DNA of 51,555 nucleotides, taken from positions 1 to 51,555 of the forward strand of contig DASRJH010000236.1 in NCBI GenBank assembly GCA_035649575.1. Direction: 5' to 3'. The stretch comes from DASVAL01 sp035649575. GTDB taxonomy: Bacteria; Planctomycetota; UBA1135; UBA2386. Below are positions 33,226-43,605 of this stretch, in pieces (the first letter of the stretch is position 1; each line of letters opens with the position of its first letter). The notes beneath the pieces were generated by a model. The model searched no databases. It was not told the origin of the DNA and worked only from the letters and a program-made list of their open reading frames with translations. A program made the position numbers and the translations under genes.

Positions 33226-33377
33226 GGGTCCTCCGGGGACAGCACGGCCTGGCAAGGCCCGCGACGGGTAGAGTAGCGCGACGGCGCGTCAGCGTAACCC
33301 GGTGGATCCGTGACATGCTGTCGCGGCTGTTGCCGAGACGGCGTGGACTCACCTCCGCGAACGTCGACTTCGAGTTG

Positions 33378-33936
33378 CTACAAGCCGACGACAGCCGTCG
33401 CCGCGTCCGACATCACGAGACCCGCAGGATTGCCCGCCGCAGGATCGAGCACGACTGCCTGCTGGTGCAGGATGAATCCCGCCAGCGCGGCGCTTGCGGG
33501 CACCGTCAGCGCATAGGTGGCGGAGCCCAAAGCTCCGATCAGCGCGTCGTTCGCATCACCGCGGCGGACAACGGCAGCGGCTCCACGCGCACGGTCATCG
33601 TCGCTCCGACGCGAGGCAGCGTAGTTGCTTCGAGGCGAGTCACGCCAGCGCTGCCGGGGCACCCGGCTCCGAACGTGGTGTAGGCGCCGGCTCGCAAGAT
33701 GGCGACGGTGTCGTTGCCGCCAGCCGGTATCTGCGCGAAGCAGAGACCCGGCGGCAGCGCCGGCAAGTTGCACTGACCATATTGGTTGTTGCCCCATGCC
33801 ACCACGCTGCCGTCGCTGCGACGCGCGACCGTGACAGCCCCACCGCCCGCCACCTCGACGTAGGACAGACCGGGCGGCAGCGCCGGCACGTTGCCTGCAG
33901 CGAACCCGGTGACGCCTTGTCGCGGGTCACGCTTCG
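33378..33936 (-). pseudogene. Decayed RCC1-type secreted protein with shared C-terminal module
   Basis: Remnant in two frames. The upstream part (33539 to about 33936) has RCC1/regulator-of-chromosome-condensation-like units (VTVARRSDGSVVAWGNNQYGQ, CNLPALPPGL twice) and then FGAGCPGSAGVTRLE. Near 33540 the reading moves to the frame that ends at 33378 with ILHQQAVVLDPAAGNPAG and SDAATAVVGL, the usual end of the module. About 35 residues of the module middle are missing, and the 5' end is cut by the glycosyltransferase gene. No start codon with a signal peptide is found, so I treat it as non-functional. Confidence 0.6.
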
Positions 33937-33945
33937 CAGGCGACC

Positions 33946-35007
33946 CTACCCGGTGTTGCGCGGCTCCGGCTTCACCTGCATGAGCCCGGTCCCACGGCCG
34001 CGCACCGCTGCCAGCGTCAACCGCACGTACTCGACGACGAAGCTGCGTTGCGCGAGCCACATCCGCCACCACGACACGCGCCGCAGCGGTCGCAGGCGCC
34101 GACGCTCGCGCACGATCGCAGGGAGCTCGGCGAGCGCGCGGCACCGTCCGCGCACGAAGGCCCAGGCGACGCCCGGCAGTCCACAGAGCGGCATCAGCAG
34201 CACGATCGCAACATTCGACAGCACCCAGCCGGGCAGGTTCAGCAGCAGCACCGGCAGCGGCAGGTTGACGAGGAACACCCACGTCGCGTTGCGCACCGAG
34301 CGCACGTTGAACGCGTGGTCGCGCACGCGGCTGATCGTCGCGTTGAGCCGGTGCCGCACCTCGGCGCGCGGCGCGTAGCGGATCCGGTAGCCGGCGACGA
34401 ACGCGCGCAGCGACAGGTCGGCGTCCTCGAAGTTCGCGAAGAAGTCCAGCCTGAACAGCCCGATGCGGCGCAGCATCGCACAGCGCAGCAGCACCGCGCC
34501 GCCGCACGCTGCGAGCAGATCGTCGGCGCGCTCCCATTCGCTCGCGCGTTGTTGGCGGCCGCGCGGCGCGACGTCGCCGTTGCCGAGCAGCCACACGCCG
34601 GCGTTGTCGAGCAGTTCCGGCCGGTCGAAGAGCCGCATGCGGCTCGCGACGATGCCGATCCGCTCGTCGCTGCGCATCTCGCGCACGAGCTCCTGGACCC
34701 AGTTCGCGTCGGCAACGGCGTCGTTGTTCAGCAGTGCCACGAACTCACAGCGCGCTTCGGCCAGCACGACCTCGAGCGCCGCGTTGCAGCCGCCCGTGAA
34801 GCCTGTGTTCTGCGGCAGCTCGTGCAGGCGGATGCGCGAGCCGAACTGCGCGCGCAGCGCCGCCGCCTCGGCGTTCGCCGAGCCGTTGTCGACGACGTGG
34901 ATCTCGGCCGGCGGCCACGACTGGTCCAGCAGCGATTCGACGCAGGCGCGCGTCAACTCGAGGCCGTTCCAGTTCAGCACGACGACCGCAACCGGCGCGC
35001 TCGTCAC
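33946..35007 (-). CDS. Family 2 glycosyltransferase
   Basis: 353 residues from GTG 35007, which has GGAGG 6 nt upstream and overlaps the preceding gene by 4 nt. The GT-A core is VAVVVLNWNGLELTRACVESLL, VVDNGS and NTGFTGGCNAA, with the metal-binding LLNNDA and later FFANFEDADLSLRA. C-terminal hydrophobic stretches (VFLVNLPLPVLLLNL, VLSNVAIVLLMPL) suggest membrane association. It resembles rhamnosyl- or wall-polysaccharide transferases. Donor and acceptor are unknown. Confidence 0.85.
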   Translation of the reverse strand: MTSAPVAVVVLNWNGLELTRACVESLLDQSWPPAEIHVVDNGSANAEAAALRAQFGSRIRLHELPQNTGFTGGCNAALEVVLAEARCEFVALLNNDAVADANWVQELVREMRSDERIGIVASRMRLFDRPELLDNAGVWLLGNGDVAPRGRQQRASEWERADDLLAACGGAVLLRCAMLRRIGLFRLDFFANFEDADLSLRAFVAGYRIRYAPRAEVRHRLNATISRVRDHAFNVRSVRNATWVFLVNLPLPVLLLNLPGWVLSNVAIVLLMPLCGLPGVAWAFVRGRCRALAELPAIVRERRRLRPLRRVSWWRMWLAQRSFVVEYVRLTLAAVRGRGTGLMQVKPEPRNTG

Positions 35008-36050
35008 GACACGCCTCCGAAGCCATACCGCACGGCGATGCGACGGCCGAGCCCGAGCACGAATCGACCGGGTGCGCCGAACTGCCACAGACTGCGGAAC
35101 ACGCGCACGTACGGGTCGCGCCACAGCGCGGGTGCGCGTTGCCGCACGAAGTCGAGCTTGCGCACCACCGCGTCGCGGCGGCCGGCCTGCAGGTCCGTGA
35201 AGGCTTCGTGCAGCAGGTTGTTGCGCAGCGCGGGGCTCGCGAGCGCCGTCGCAGGCAACAGTCCCGCTGCGATGCCGGCAGCGCGTGCTTCGTCGAGCAC
35301 GAGCAGCTCCTCGTCGAAGCGCGAACGATCCGCCGTGGCGGAAGCACTCGCCGCTGCCGCATGGCGCCGGTAGTGCACGAGCAGTTCCGGCACGTCGGCG
35401 ATGCCGTAGCCGTTCTTCAGGAGACGGAACCAGTACTCCCAGTCCAGCGCGAAGCGCAGGTCGGTGCGGAACGGGCCTGCTGCGCGCACGGCCTCGGTGC
35501 GGTAGAGCACGGTCGGGCAGCACAGGAAGTTGCCGCACCAGAGCCGCGCGTAGTGTGCTCTGCGATCCTGGCCCGGATCGCGCTTCCAGAAGTGCTCCTT
35601 GAAGCGTTCGGCCATCGACTGAAAGGCGCTGCCACCGGCGTCCATGGCGCTCGCGCGGCAATGCGCGAGACCTGCATCGGGCCTCGCCTGCAACGCCGCG
35701 AGCAGACGCTCGAGATACCGCGGCGCATAGACGTCGTCCTGGTGCGCGAGACAGAAGAACGGCGTCTCCACGAGCTCGACGCAACGGTTCCAGTTGGCGC
35801 CGATGCCGCGCGGCGTCTCGTTGCGGTGGACCTGCACCCTCGAACCGGCGACCTCGCGCGCCAGTCCGACCGAATCATCACGCGATCCGTCGTCGACGAG
35901 CAGCAGCAGGAAGTCCTGGCGCGTCTGGCCGAGCAGCGACTCGAGCAGCGGCCGCAAGAAGGGCCCCGCGTCGCGGCATGGGATCGCAAACGTCACGGCC
36001 GGTGCCTGCACCGGCGCAGCAGACAGAGCCCGCCGCAGCCGGTCAAGCAA
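35004..36050 (-). CDS. Family 2 glycosyltransferase
   Basis: 348 residues. GT-A motifs: VTFAIPCRDAGPFLRPLLESLL, VDDGSRDDS, the DxD-like HQDDVYAPR, and LDWEYWFRLL in the acceptor region. The first in-frame start is TTG 36050; GTG codons nearer VTFAIP are alternatives. It is cytoplasmic or membrane-associated and is coupled to the second glycosyltransferase by a GTGA overlap, so both probably build one surface glycan. It is divergent from the PaaK-like gene, with an 80-bp shared promoter region. Confidence 0.82.
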   Translation of the reverse strand: MLDRLRRALSAAPVQAPAVTFAIPCRDAGPFLRPLLESLLGQTRQDFLLLLVDDGSRDDSVGLAREVAGSRVQVHRNETPRGIGANWNRCVELVETPFFCLAHQDDVYAPRYLERLLAALQARPDAGLAHCRASAMDAGGSAFQSMAERFKEHFWKRDPGQDRRAHYARLWCGNFLCCPTVLYRTEAVRAAGPFRTDLRFALDWEYWFRLLKNGYGIADVPELLVHYRRHAAAASASATADRSRFDEELLVLDEARAAGIAAGLLPATALASPALRNNLLHEAFTDLQAGRRDAVVRKLDFVRQRAPALWRDPYVRVFRSLWQFGAPGRFVLGLGRRIAVRYGFGGVS

Positions 36051-36130
36051 GCGAGCCGCCGCGCGCGCTCGCGCCTGCCGGAAGTCGCCAGTAGGCTGTC
36101 CGCCTCACTCCCACCCGCGCGGAGGTCCGC

Positions 36131-37474
36131 TTGCCAGCCAACGTCTCCTCGTTCTGGAATCCCAAGACCGAAACCCTTCCGAAGGACCAGCTGCGCGCAT
36201 TGCAGCTCTGCAAGCTGCAGCGTCTCGTCGAGCGCGCGTGGCACGAGTCGCCGTTCCACCGGCGTCTCTACGAGAAGGCCGGTGCCACGCCCGACAAGAT
36301 CAAGACGCTCGACGACATCCAGCGCCTGCCGTTCATGACGCGCGAGGACTGGATGGCGAACCAGGCCGAGAAACCGCTGTTCGGCGATCTGATCACGCGA
36401 CCGCGAGACGACGCGATCCGCTACCACCTCACGTCGGGCACCTCGGGCCGCCAGCCGCTGCGCGTGCTCGACTCGCGCAAGGACTGGTCGTGGATCGCGG
36501 ACATGTGGTGCTACGGCTTCTGGGGTTTCGGCATCCGGCCGGCCGACACGGTGTTCTTCGCGTTCTCCTACGGCTCGTTCATCGGCTTCTGGGGCGCACA
36601 CTACTGCTGCGAGAAGATCGGCTGCCTGACGCTCGCGTCGGGCAACATGACGACAGAACAGCGCGTGAAGCAGATCGTCGAGATGGGTGCTTCGGTCGTC
36701 TGCGCCACGCCGACCTACGCGCTGCGCATGGGCCAGACGGCCGAGAAGATGGGCATCAACCTGAAGAAGGACGGCGTGGTGCGCCGCGTCGTCGTCAGCG
36801 GCGAACCGGCCGGTTCGATCCCCGCCGTGAAGAAGATGATCGAGGAGATGTGGGGCGGCAAGTGCGGCGACACCGCGGGCATGACCGAGATCGGCACGAT
36901 CATGATCTTCGAGTGCGACCACCAACCCGGCGGCCCGCACATCATCGAAGACCATTTCATCGAGGAAGTGCTCGACCCCGACACGGGCAAGGCTCTGCCC
37001 TACGGCGAGCGCGGCGAACGCGTCGTGACCTCGTTCGGCCGCGGGTTCATCCCGCTGATCCGCTACCGCACGAAGGACCTCGTCTGCAAGGTGCCGCATT
37101 CGCGCTGCGGGTGCGGCCGCAGCGGCGACATCTACGAGGGCGGCATCCTCGGGCGCGTCGACGACATGAAGCTGATCCGCGGCACCAACGTCTACCCGCG
37201 CGCCGTCGAAGCGGTCGTGCGCGAGTTCAAAGAGGTCGAGGAGTTCCAGATCGTGATCACGCGCCTCGACAACGTGCAGGACGAGATCACCGTGAAGGTC
37301 GAGCTCAAGCCCGATCAGTTGGAGTGCTGGCCGCGGCTGCAGGCCCAGCTCGGCAAGGATCTCGCCGACGCACACGAAGGACTGCGCTTCAACGTCGAGC
37401 AGGCGAAGACCGGCGAGCTGCCGCGCTTCGAGTTGAAGGCCAAGCGGCTGCAGGATCTGCGGCCCCAATACTGA
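36131..37474 (+). CDS. Phenylacetate-CoA ligase-type adenylate-forming enzyme
   Basis: 447 residues from TTG 36131, which has GGAGG 5 nt upstream. The AMP-binding loop YHLTSGTSGRQPLRV, AGMTEIG, IRYRTKDL and the C-terminal lid GRVDDMKLIRGTNVYPRAVE are intact. This matches PaaK-like CoA ligases, which activate phenylacetate or related aryl acids. CKVPHSRCGCGRSGD is a cysteine cluster seen in this family. A 68-residue gene follows at 11 nt and is likely cotranscribed. Substrate is inferred only to be an aromatic or acyl acid. Confidence 0.87.
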   Translation: MPANVSSFWNPKTETLPKDQLRALQLCKLQRLVERAWHESPFHRRLYEKAGATPDKIKTLDDIQRLPFMTREDWMANQAEKPLFGDLITRPRDDAIRYHLTSGTSGRQPLRVLDSRKDWSWIADMWCYGFWGFGIRPADTVFFAFSYGSFIGFWGAHYCCEKIGCLTLASGNMTTEQRVKQIVEMGASVVCATPTYALRMGQTAEKMGINLKKDGVVRRVVVSGEPAGSIPAVKKMIEEMWGGKCGDTAGMTEIGTIMIFECDHQPGGPHIIEDHFIEEVLDPDTGKALPYGERGERVVTSFGRGFIPLIRYRTKDLVCKVPHSRCGCGRSGDIYEGGILGRVDDMKLIRGTNVYPRAVEAVVREFKEVEEFQIVITRLDNVQDEITVKVELKPDQLECWPRLQAQLGKDLADAHEGLRFNVEQAKTGELPRFELKAKRLQDLRPQY

Positions 37475-37485
37475 GGAGGAGCAAC

Positions 37486-37692
37486 ATGACGACCCCGACG
37501 AAGGACCTGCTCGGCAAGAACCTCACGAAAGACGACCTGGAGCTGCTCGATCTGTATGCGCGGCTCAAGATGCTGAGTCAGCGCACCGACCTGCCGCCCG
37601 TCGTCACCGCGAACTGCAAGCAGGCGATGGTGATGCTCTGGAACGCGTGCAACGACCTCGTGCTGTTCTGCGAAGAGCCCGGCTGCGACTGA
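37486..37692 (+). CDS. Small conserved-looking partner of the PaaK-like ligase
   Basis: 68 residues from ATG 37486, with a GAGGAG site. It is strongly helical (DDLELLDLYARLKML, NCKQAMVMLWNACNDLVL) and ends in EEPGCD; it has four cysteines. No family was recognised. The tight spacing after the ligase suggests an accessory or regulatory subunit, but that is inference. Confidence 0.6.
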   Translation: MTTPTKDLLGKNLTKDDLELLDLYARLKMLSQRTDLPPVVTANCKQAMVMLWNACNDLVLFCEEPGCD

Positions 37693-37746
37693 GCGCGCGA
37701 CCGGTCATGCCCCCCATCCCCCACTTGCGTGGTGGATGGCACCAGG

Positions 37747-38709
37747 ATGACGCATGACCATGATTCGCTCTTCCACCACACGTTCTCAGAGCCCGAACAC
37801 GCCGCTTCGCTGCTGCGCACGATCCTGCCCGCGGCGCTCGCGCACGCAATCGACTGGGACTCACTGCGGCTCGAGCCGGGTTCCTTCGTCGACGACGCGC
37901 TGAAGACGCTCCACGCCGACCTGCTCTTCACGGCGCGGCTTGGCCGGCAGCCCGTCCTTCTCTACGTGGTGCTCGAGCACAAGTCGGGCGCTGATCGATG
38001 GACCGCGGTGCAACTGCTGCGCTACGTCGTGCGGGTGATCGACCGTTTCCTCGCGGACAACCCGAAGGCCACGTCGCTGCCACCCGTCCTACCGGTCGTC
38101 GTGCACCACGGCCCGCGCCGTTGGAACGCTCCGCGCACCGTGCTCGACCTCGTCGACCTCGGCTCGCTGCCACCGAACATCCGGAAGTTCCTGTCTCCGC
38201 TACAACCGAACCTGCATTTCCTGCTCGACGACCTTGCTGCCCACCCTGAATCAGGGATCAAGAGACGGCGTGCCACCGAGCCCGCACGGCTCACGCTGCT
38301 CTTCCTGCAGTTCGTCCGCGGCGCCAGGGCTCGCGACCCGGCGGAGTTCGTCCTTCGCTGGCCCGATCTCATTCGCACTCTCTTGAACACCCCGGCGGGA
38401 CGCCGCGCACTCATCGGGCTATTCTCCTACCTGGCAGCGCAGCTCGAGTCGCCACCCGAGAGGCTCGAGGCTGCAGCTGCTCTCATCCACGAGGACGCAC
38501 GAATCATGGGCAAGACCATCGCTGACCAGCTTCGCGAGGAGGGTGAGCTTGTCGGAAGGAGAAAGGTGCTGCTGCACCAGGTACGAAAGCGCTTCGGCGA
38601 CGTTTCGCCGACCGTCGAGGAACGCATCCGCCGCGCTGACATCGACACGCTCGACCGATGGGCCGAACGCATCCTGACCGTGACCACGATCGACGAGTTG
38701 CTCGCGTGA
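37747..38709 (+). CDS. Rpn-family putative nuclease (transposase_31-like)
   Basis: 320 residues from ATG 37747 (GTG 37729 is six codons earlier). HDSLFHHTFSEPEHAASLLR opens the family. The PD-(D/E)xK-type core is visible as DDALKTLHADLLF and YVVLEHKS. LPVVVHHG and a C-terminal helical tail with GKTIADQLREEGELVGRR and QVRKRFGDV end it. Rpn proteins are recombination-promoting nucleases that often occur as accessory and duplicated genes. A copy of its tail follows directly. There are no terminal repeats that would mark an insertion sequence. Confidence 0.8.
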   Translation: MTHDHDSLFHHTFSEPEHAASLLRTILPAALAHAIDWDSLRLEPGSFVDDALKTLHADLLFTARLGRQPVLLYVVLEHKSGADRWTAVQLLRYVVRVIDRFLADNPKATSLPPVLPVVVHHGPRRWNAPRTVLDLVDLGSLPPNIRKFLSPLQPNLHFLLDDLAAHPESGIKRRRATEPARLTLLFLQFVRGARARDPAEFVLRWPDLIRTLLNTPAGRRALIGLFSYLAAQLESPPERLEAAAALIHEDARIMGKTIADQLREEGELVGRRKVLLHQVRKRFGDVSPTVEERIRRADIDTLDRWAERILTVTTIDELLA

Positions 38710-38721
38710 GCAGCGATCCGT

Positions 38722-38944
38722 CGAGAGCTCGAGGATGCTGCTGCTCTCATCCACGAGGACGCACGAATCATGGGCAGGACCATCGCGGACCAGCTTCGCG
38801 AAGAGGCCTACGAGAACGGCCTGGCTCGAGGTGCAGTGCGAGGTGTGGCCCAAGGCGTGGCTACCGGAACCGTCGAACTGTCGCTGCGCCTGGTGCAAAG
38901 GCGCTTCGGCAGCATTCCACCAACCGCCGAGGAACGCATCCGCG
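38722..38944 (+). pseudogene. Duplicated 3' tail of an Rpn-family gene
   Basis: This stretch repeats the end of the gene above: ALIHEDARIMG-R-TIADQLREE matches ALIHEDARIMG-K-TIADQLREE at near-identical nucleotide level, and RRFGSIPPTAEERIR matches the downstream end. The middle differs (GLARGAVRGVAQGV). It has no start of its own, and its frame runs on without a stop into the DUF1549 gene. It is probably the remnant of a second Rpn gene. Confidence 0.7.
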
Positions 38945-39021
38945 GAGTTCCCCGCAGCGCGGCGGGGGCGCATGCCCAGCAGAGGATCGACGCTGCCGCC
39001 CCCGGTGCTACAACGGTCCCC

Positions 39022-41738
39022 ATGCGCGGCCAACCGACCCGCACCCGACCGCGAACGCTCGCTGCCCTCGCGCTTGCGACGGCGGCACTGCTCGCCGAGT
39101 CGTCCGCCCAAACACAGCACTGGGCGTTCGTGGCGCCGCAGCACCGTGTGCCCGCTGTCGCCAACCCGAACTGGTGCCGCGACGACGTCGACCGCTGCGT
39201 GCTCGCCGGCCTCGAGGCCGCGGGAATGTCTCCCTCGCCCGAAGCCGACCGAACCTTGCTGCTGCGCCGCGTGTTTCTCGTGCTGACCGGCTTGCCGCCG
39301 ACGCCTGCGAACGTCGCATCGTTCCTCGCCGACACGGCGCCCGACGCGTACGAACGCATCGTCGACGCACTACTGCGCAGCGACGCGTGCGCCGAGCACC
39401 TCGCGACCGACTGGCTCGACCTCGCGCGCTTCGCCGACACCTACGGCTACCAGGCCGACTTCGACTGCCGCACGTGGCCGTGGCGCGACTGGCTGCTGCG
39501 CGCGTTCGCGAGCGACATGCCGTGGGACCACTTCGTGCGCGAGATCGTCGCCGGTGACCTGCTGCCCGACGCGAACGTGAGCACGCGCACCGCGACGGCG
39601 TTCTGGCGCCTGCACCGCCAGACGAACGAAGGCGGCTCGATCGACGAGGAATGGCGGCACGAGTACATCGCCGACCGCGTCGACACGTTCGGCGCTGCGT
39701 TCCTCGGGCTCACGATCGGCTGCGCGCGCTGCCACGACCACAAGTTCGATCCGATCACGCAGCGCGACTACTACGCGCTCGGCAGCTTCTTCGCGATCGA
39801 CGAGGCGGGGCTCTATCCGTATTCGACCGGTGGCACGCCGCAGCCGGCGCTGCGGTTGTCGACGCCCGAGCAAGACGCCGAGACCGCGCGGCTGCAGGCG
39901 GCCGTCGACGCGGCGGCGAAGGTGTGCAGAACGACGAGAGACGTTCCCGCGCAGCAGCCATGGGTCGCCAAGGCGCCCGAACCGATCGCGCGCTTCTGCT
40001 TCGGCGCGACGAAGAACGGCAGCTGCCGCGACGAACGCGCCGAGCGCGCCGCGACCGTGCCGGCGGAGTGCGAGGTCGTCGCGGGCCCCGCCGGCGAGGG
40101 CGCGATCGCGTGCGACGGCGACGCGCGCATCACAGTGCCGAAGCTGCCGGCGTTCACGCGCGACGACGCGTTCAGCCTGCGCCTTCGCCTGTGGTGCCCC
40201 GACAAGAAGCAGCGCGCCGTGCTGCTGCACACGAGCCACTACACCGAGGACGCGGACACGCAGGGTTACCAGGTCCTGCTGAAGGACGGTCGCCTGTGCT
40301 GGGAGATCGTGCACCACTGGCCGGGCTCCGCGGCCGCGGTGCGCACTGCGAACGAGCTGCCGCTGCAGCAGTGGCTCGACGTCGTCGTGACCTACGACGG
40401 CAGCTCGGCAGCCCGCGGCCTGGCCGTGTTCGTCAGTGGCGTGAGCTCGCCGACCGAGATCGTGCGCGACCACCTCCAAGGCCCGGCGACCGTGCGCACG
40501 CTCGAGCTCGCCGGGCGCGACCGCGACCAGGGTTTCGCCGGCGGCCGGCTCGCCGAGTTCGCCGTGTTCGACCGCGCGCTGTCGGCCGGCCAAGTCGCAG
40601 CGCTCGCGGGCAGGCCCCCAGACGCGCGCACCGTCGAACGCTGCCGGCCCTGGAACGACCCCGACGTGCTCGCGGCGGCGACCGCGCTGCGCACCGCGCG
40701 GCAGGCGCTGCACGCGCACACCGACGCGATCCCCGAGCTCATGGTGATGGCGCGCCATCCGCACCCGCCTGAACGCTTCGTGCTGCGACGCGGCGCCTAC
40801 GACCAGCCCGATCGCACACAGCCGGTGCCGCCCGACGTGCCGAAGGCGCTGTGGCCGCTCGGCGGAAACGGCGTTCGCGACCGACTGCTGCTCGCCGACT
40901 GGCTGCTCGACCCAACGAATCCGTTGACGGCGCGCGTCGTCGCCGACCGGCTGTGGGCGAAGTGCTTCGGCGCCGGCCTCGTGCCGACGCCCGAGAACTT
41001 CGGCACGAACGGCCGCCCGCCCGCGCAGCGAGAACTGCTCGACCTGCTCGCGGTGGACTTCCTGCAGCAGCGCAGCATGAAGCACCTGCTGCGCCGGATC
41101 GTCACGTCGGCCACGTTCCGGCAGAGCTCGGCGGCGAGCCCGTCCGCGCGTGCGGCCGATCCATACAACGAACGGCTCGCCCGCGGGCCGTCGTTCCGTC
41201 TCTCCGCCGAAGTGCTGCGCGACCAGGCGCTCGCCGCGTCGGGGTTGCTGCACCAGCAGTTCGGCGGTCCGAGCGTGCGGCCATACCAGCCGCCCGGGCT
41301 GTGGCGGGACGCCGGCGCCGCGTGGGGCGGTGCCGACTACAAGCCCGACAGCGGGCCCGACGCGCATCGGCGCAGCCTCTACACGTTCCGCAAGCGAACG
41401 GCGCCGCCGCCGAACATGCAGGCGCTCGACGGCACGAGCCGCGAGGTCTGCGTCGCGCGCCGGCAGGAGACCAACACGCCGCTGCAGACGCTCGTGCTGC
41501 TCGGCGATCCTGTGTTCACCGAGTGCGCGCAGGCGCTGGCCGCGAAGGCGGCCACGCTGCCCCGTGACGACCTGGATGCACGTCTCGCGTTCGTGTTCGC
41601 GAGCCTCGCGACGCGCGCGCCGCGTGAGGGCGAGCTCGCGGCGCTGCGCGCGCTGCACGCAACGGAAGCCGATTCGCTGCGCGCACTCACGCTCGTCGCG
41701 TCGACCGTCATGGCGAGCGACGCCGCAATGGTGGTGCG

Positions 41739-41742
<4 letters not shown>
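39022..41742 (+). CDS. DUF1549/DUF1553 protein with LamG-like insertion
   Basis: 906 residues from ATG 39022, which opens a signal peptide ending near SSAQ. DUF1549 comes first (VFLVLTGLPPTPANV, WLDLARFADTYGYQ, WRHEYIADRVDTFG) with a cytochrome-like C-A-R-C-H at about 234-238 in GCARCHDHKFDP. Residues about 370-530 are a laminin-G/concanavalin-like domain (FSLRLRLWCPDKKQ, EFAVFDRALSAGQVAAL). DUF1553 follows (NPLTARVVADRLWAKCFG, FRQSSAASP, RSLYTFRKRT). This is typical planctomycete secreted machinery of unsettled function, coupled by ATGA to the DUF1501 gene. In-frame upstream sequence to 38770 is the Rpn remnant. Confidence 0.9.
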
Positions 41743-43163
<1,421 letters not shown>

Positions 43164-43207
43164 GTCAGCCCTGCGGCCGACGAAACCCCGGTGTTACTCG
43201 AGTGATC

Positions 43208-43588
43208 ATGCAAAAGACGAAACGAACCAGTCGCAACGTGCTCGGCACGGAGCTGAGACCCTGCAGCACGAATCCCATGACGGGCTTCCTGCGCGACGGT
43301 TGCTGCAACACGACTGACGAGGACCTCGGCGTGCACACGGTCTGCTGCGAGATGACGGCCGAGTTCCTCGCGTTCTCGCGCGCTGCGGGGAACGACCTGT
43401 CGACACCGCACCCCGAGTTCGGCTTCCCGGGCCTGAAGCCCGGCGATCGCTGGTGCCTCTGCGCGTCGCGCTGGGCCGAGGCCTACGAAGAAGGCAAGGC
43501 ACCGCGCGTCGCGCTCGAAGCCACGCACGAACGCACGCTCGAGTTCGTGTCCTTGGCCGCGCTGCAGGCCCACGCGATTCCGGGCTGA
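43208..43588 (+). CDS. DUF2237 family protein
   Basis: 126 residues from ATG 43208. The family pattern NVLGTELRPCSTNPMTGF, RDGCCNT and VHTVCCEMTAEFLAFS is clear, with PGDRWCLCASRW later. Members are small cytosolic proteins with conserved cysteines and no established function. It is separate from the DUF1501 gene (44 nt gap) and converges on the PyrK-like gene. Confidence 0.85.
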   Translation: MQKTKRTSRNVLGTELRPCSTNPMTGFLRDGCCNTTDEDLGVHTVCCEMTAEFLAFSRAAGNDLSTPHPEFGFPGLKPGDRWCLCASRWAEAYEEGKAPRVALEATHERTLEFVSLAALQAHAIPG

Positions 43589-43605
43589 CTCCCGGCGTCC
43601 CGGCT

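Noticed and set aside
37747..38709. Insertion sequence carrying a transposase
   Set aside because: The protein is of the Rpn family, but no terminal inverted repeats or target-site duplications are visible around it.
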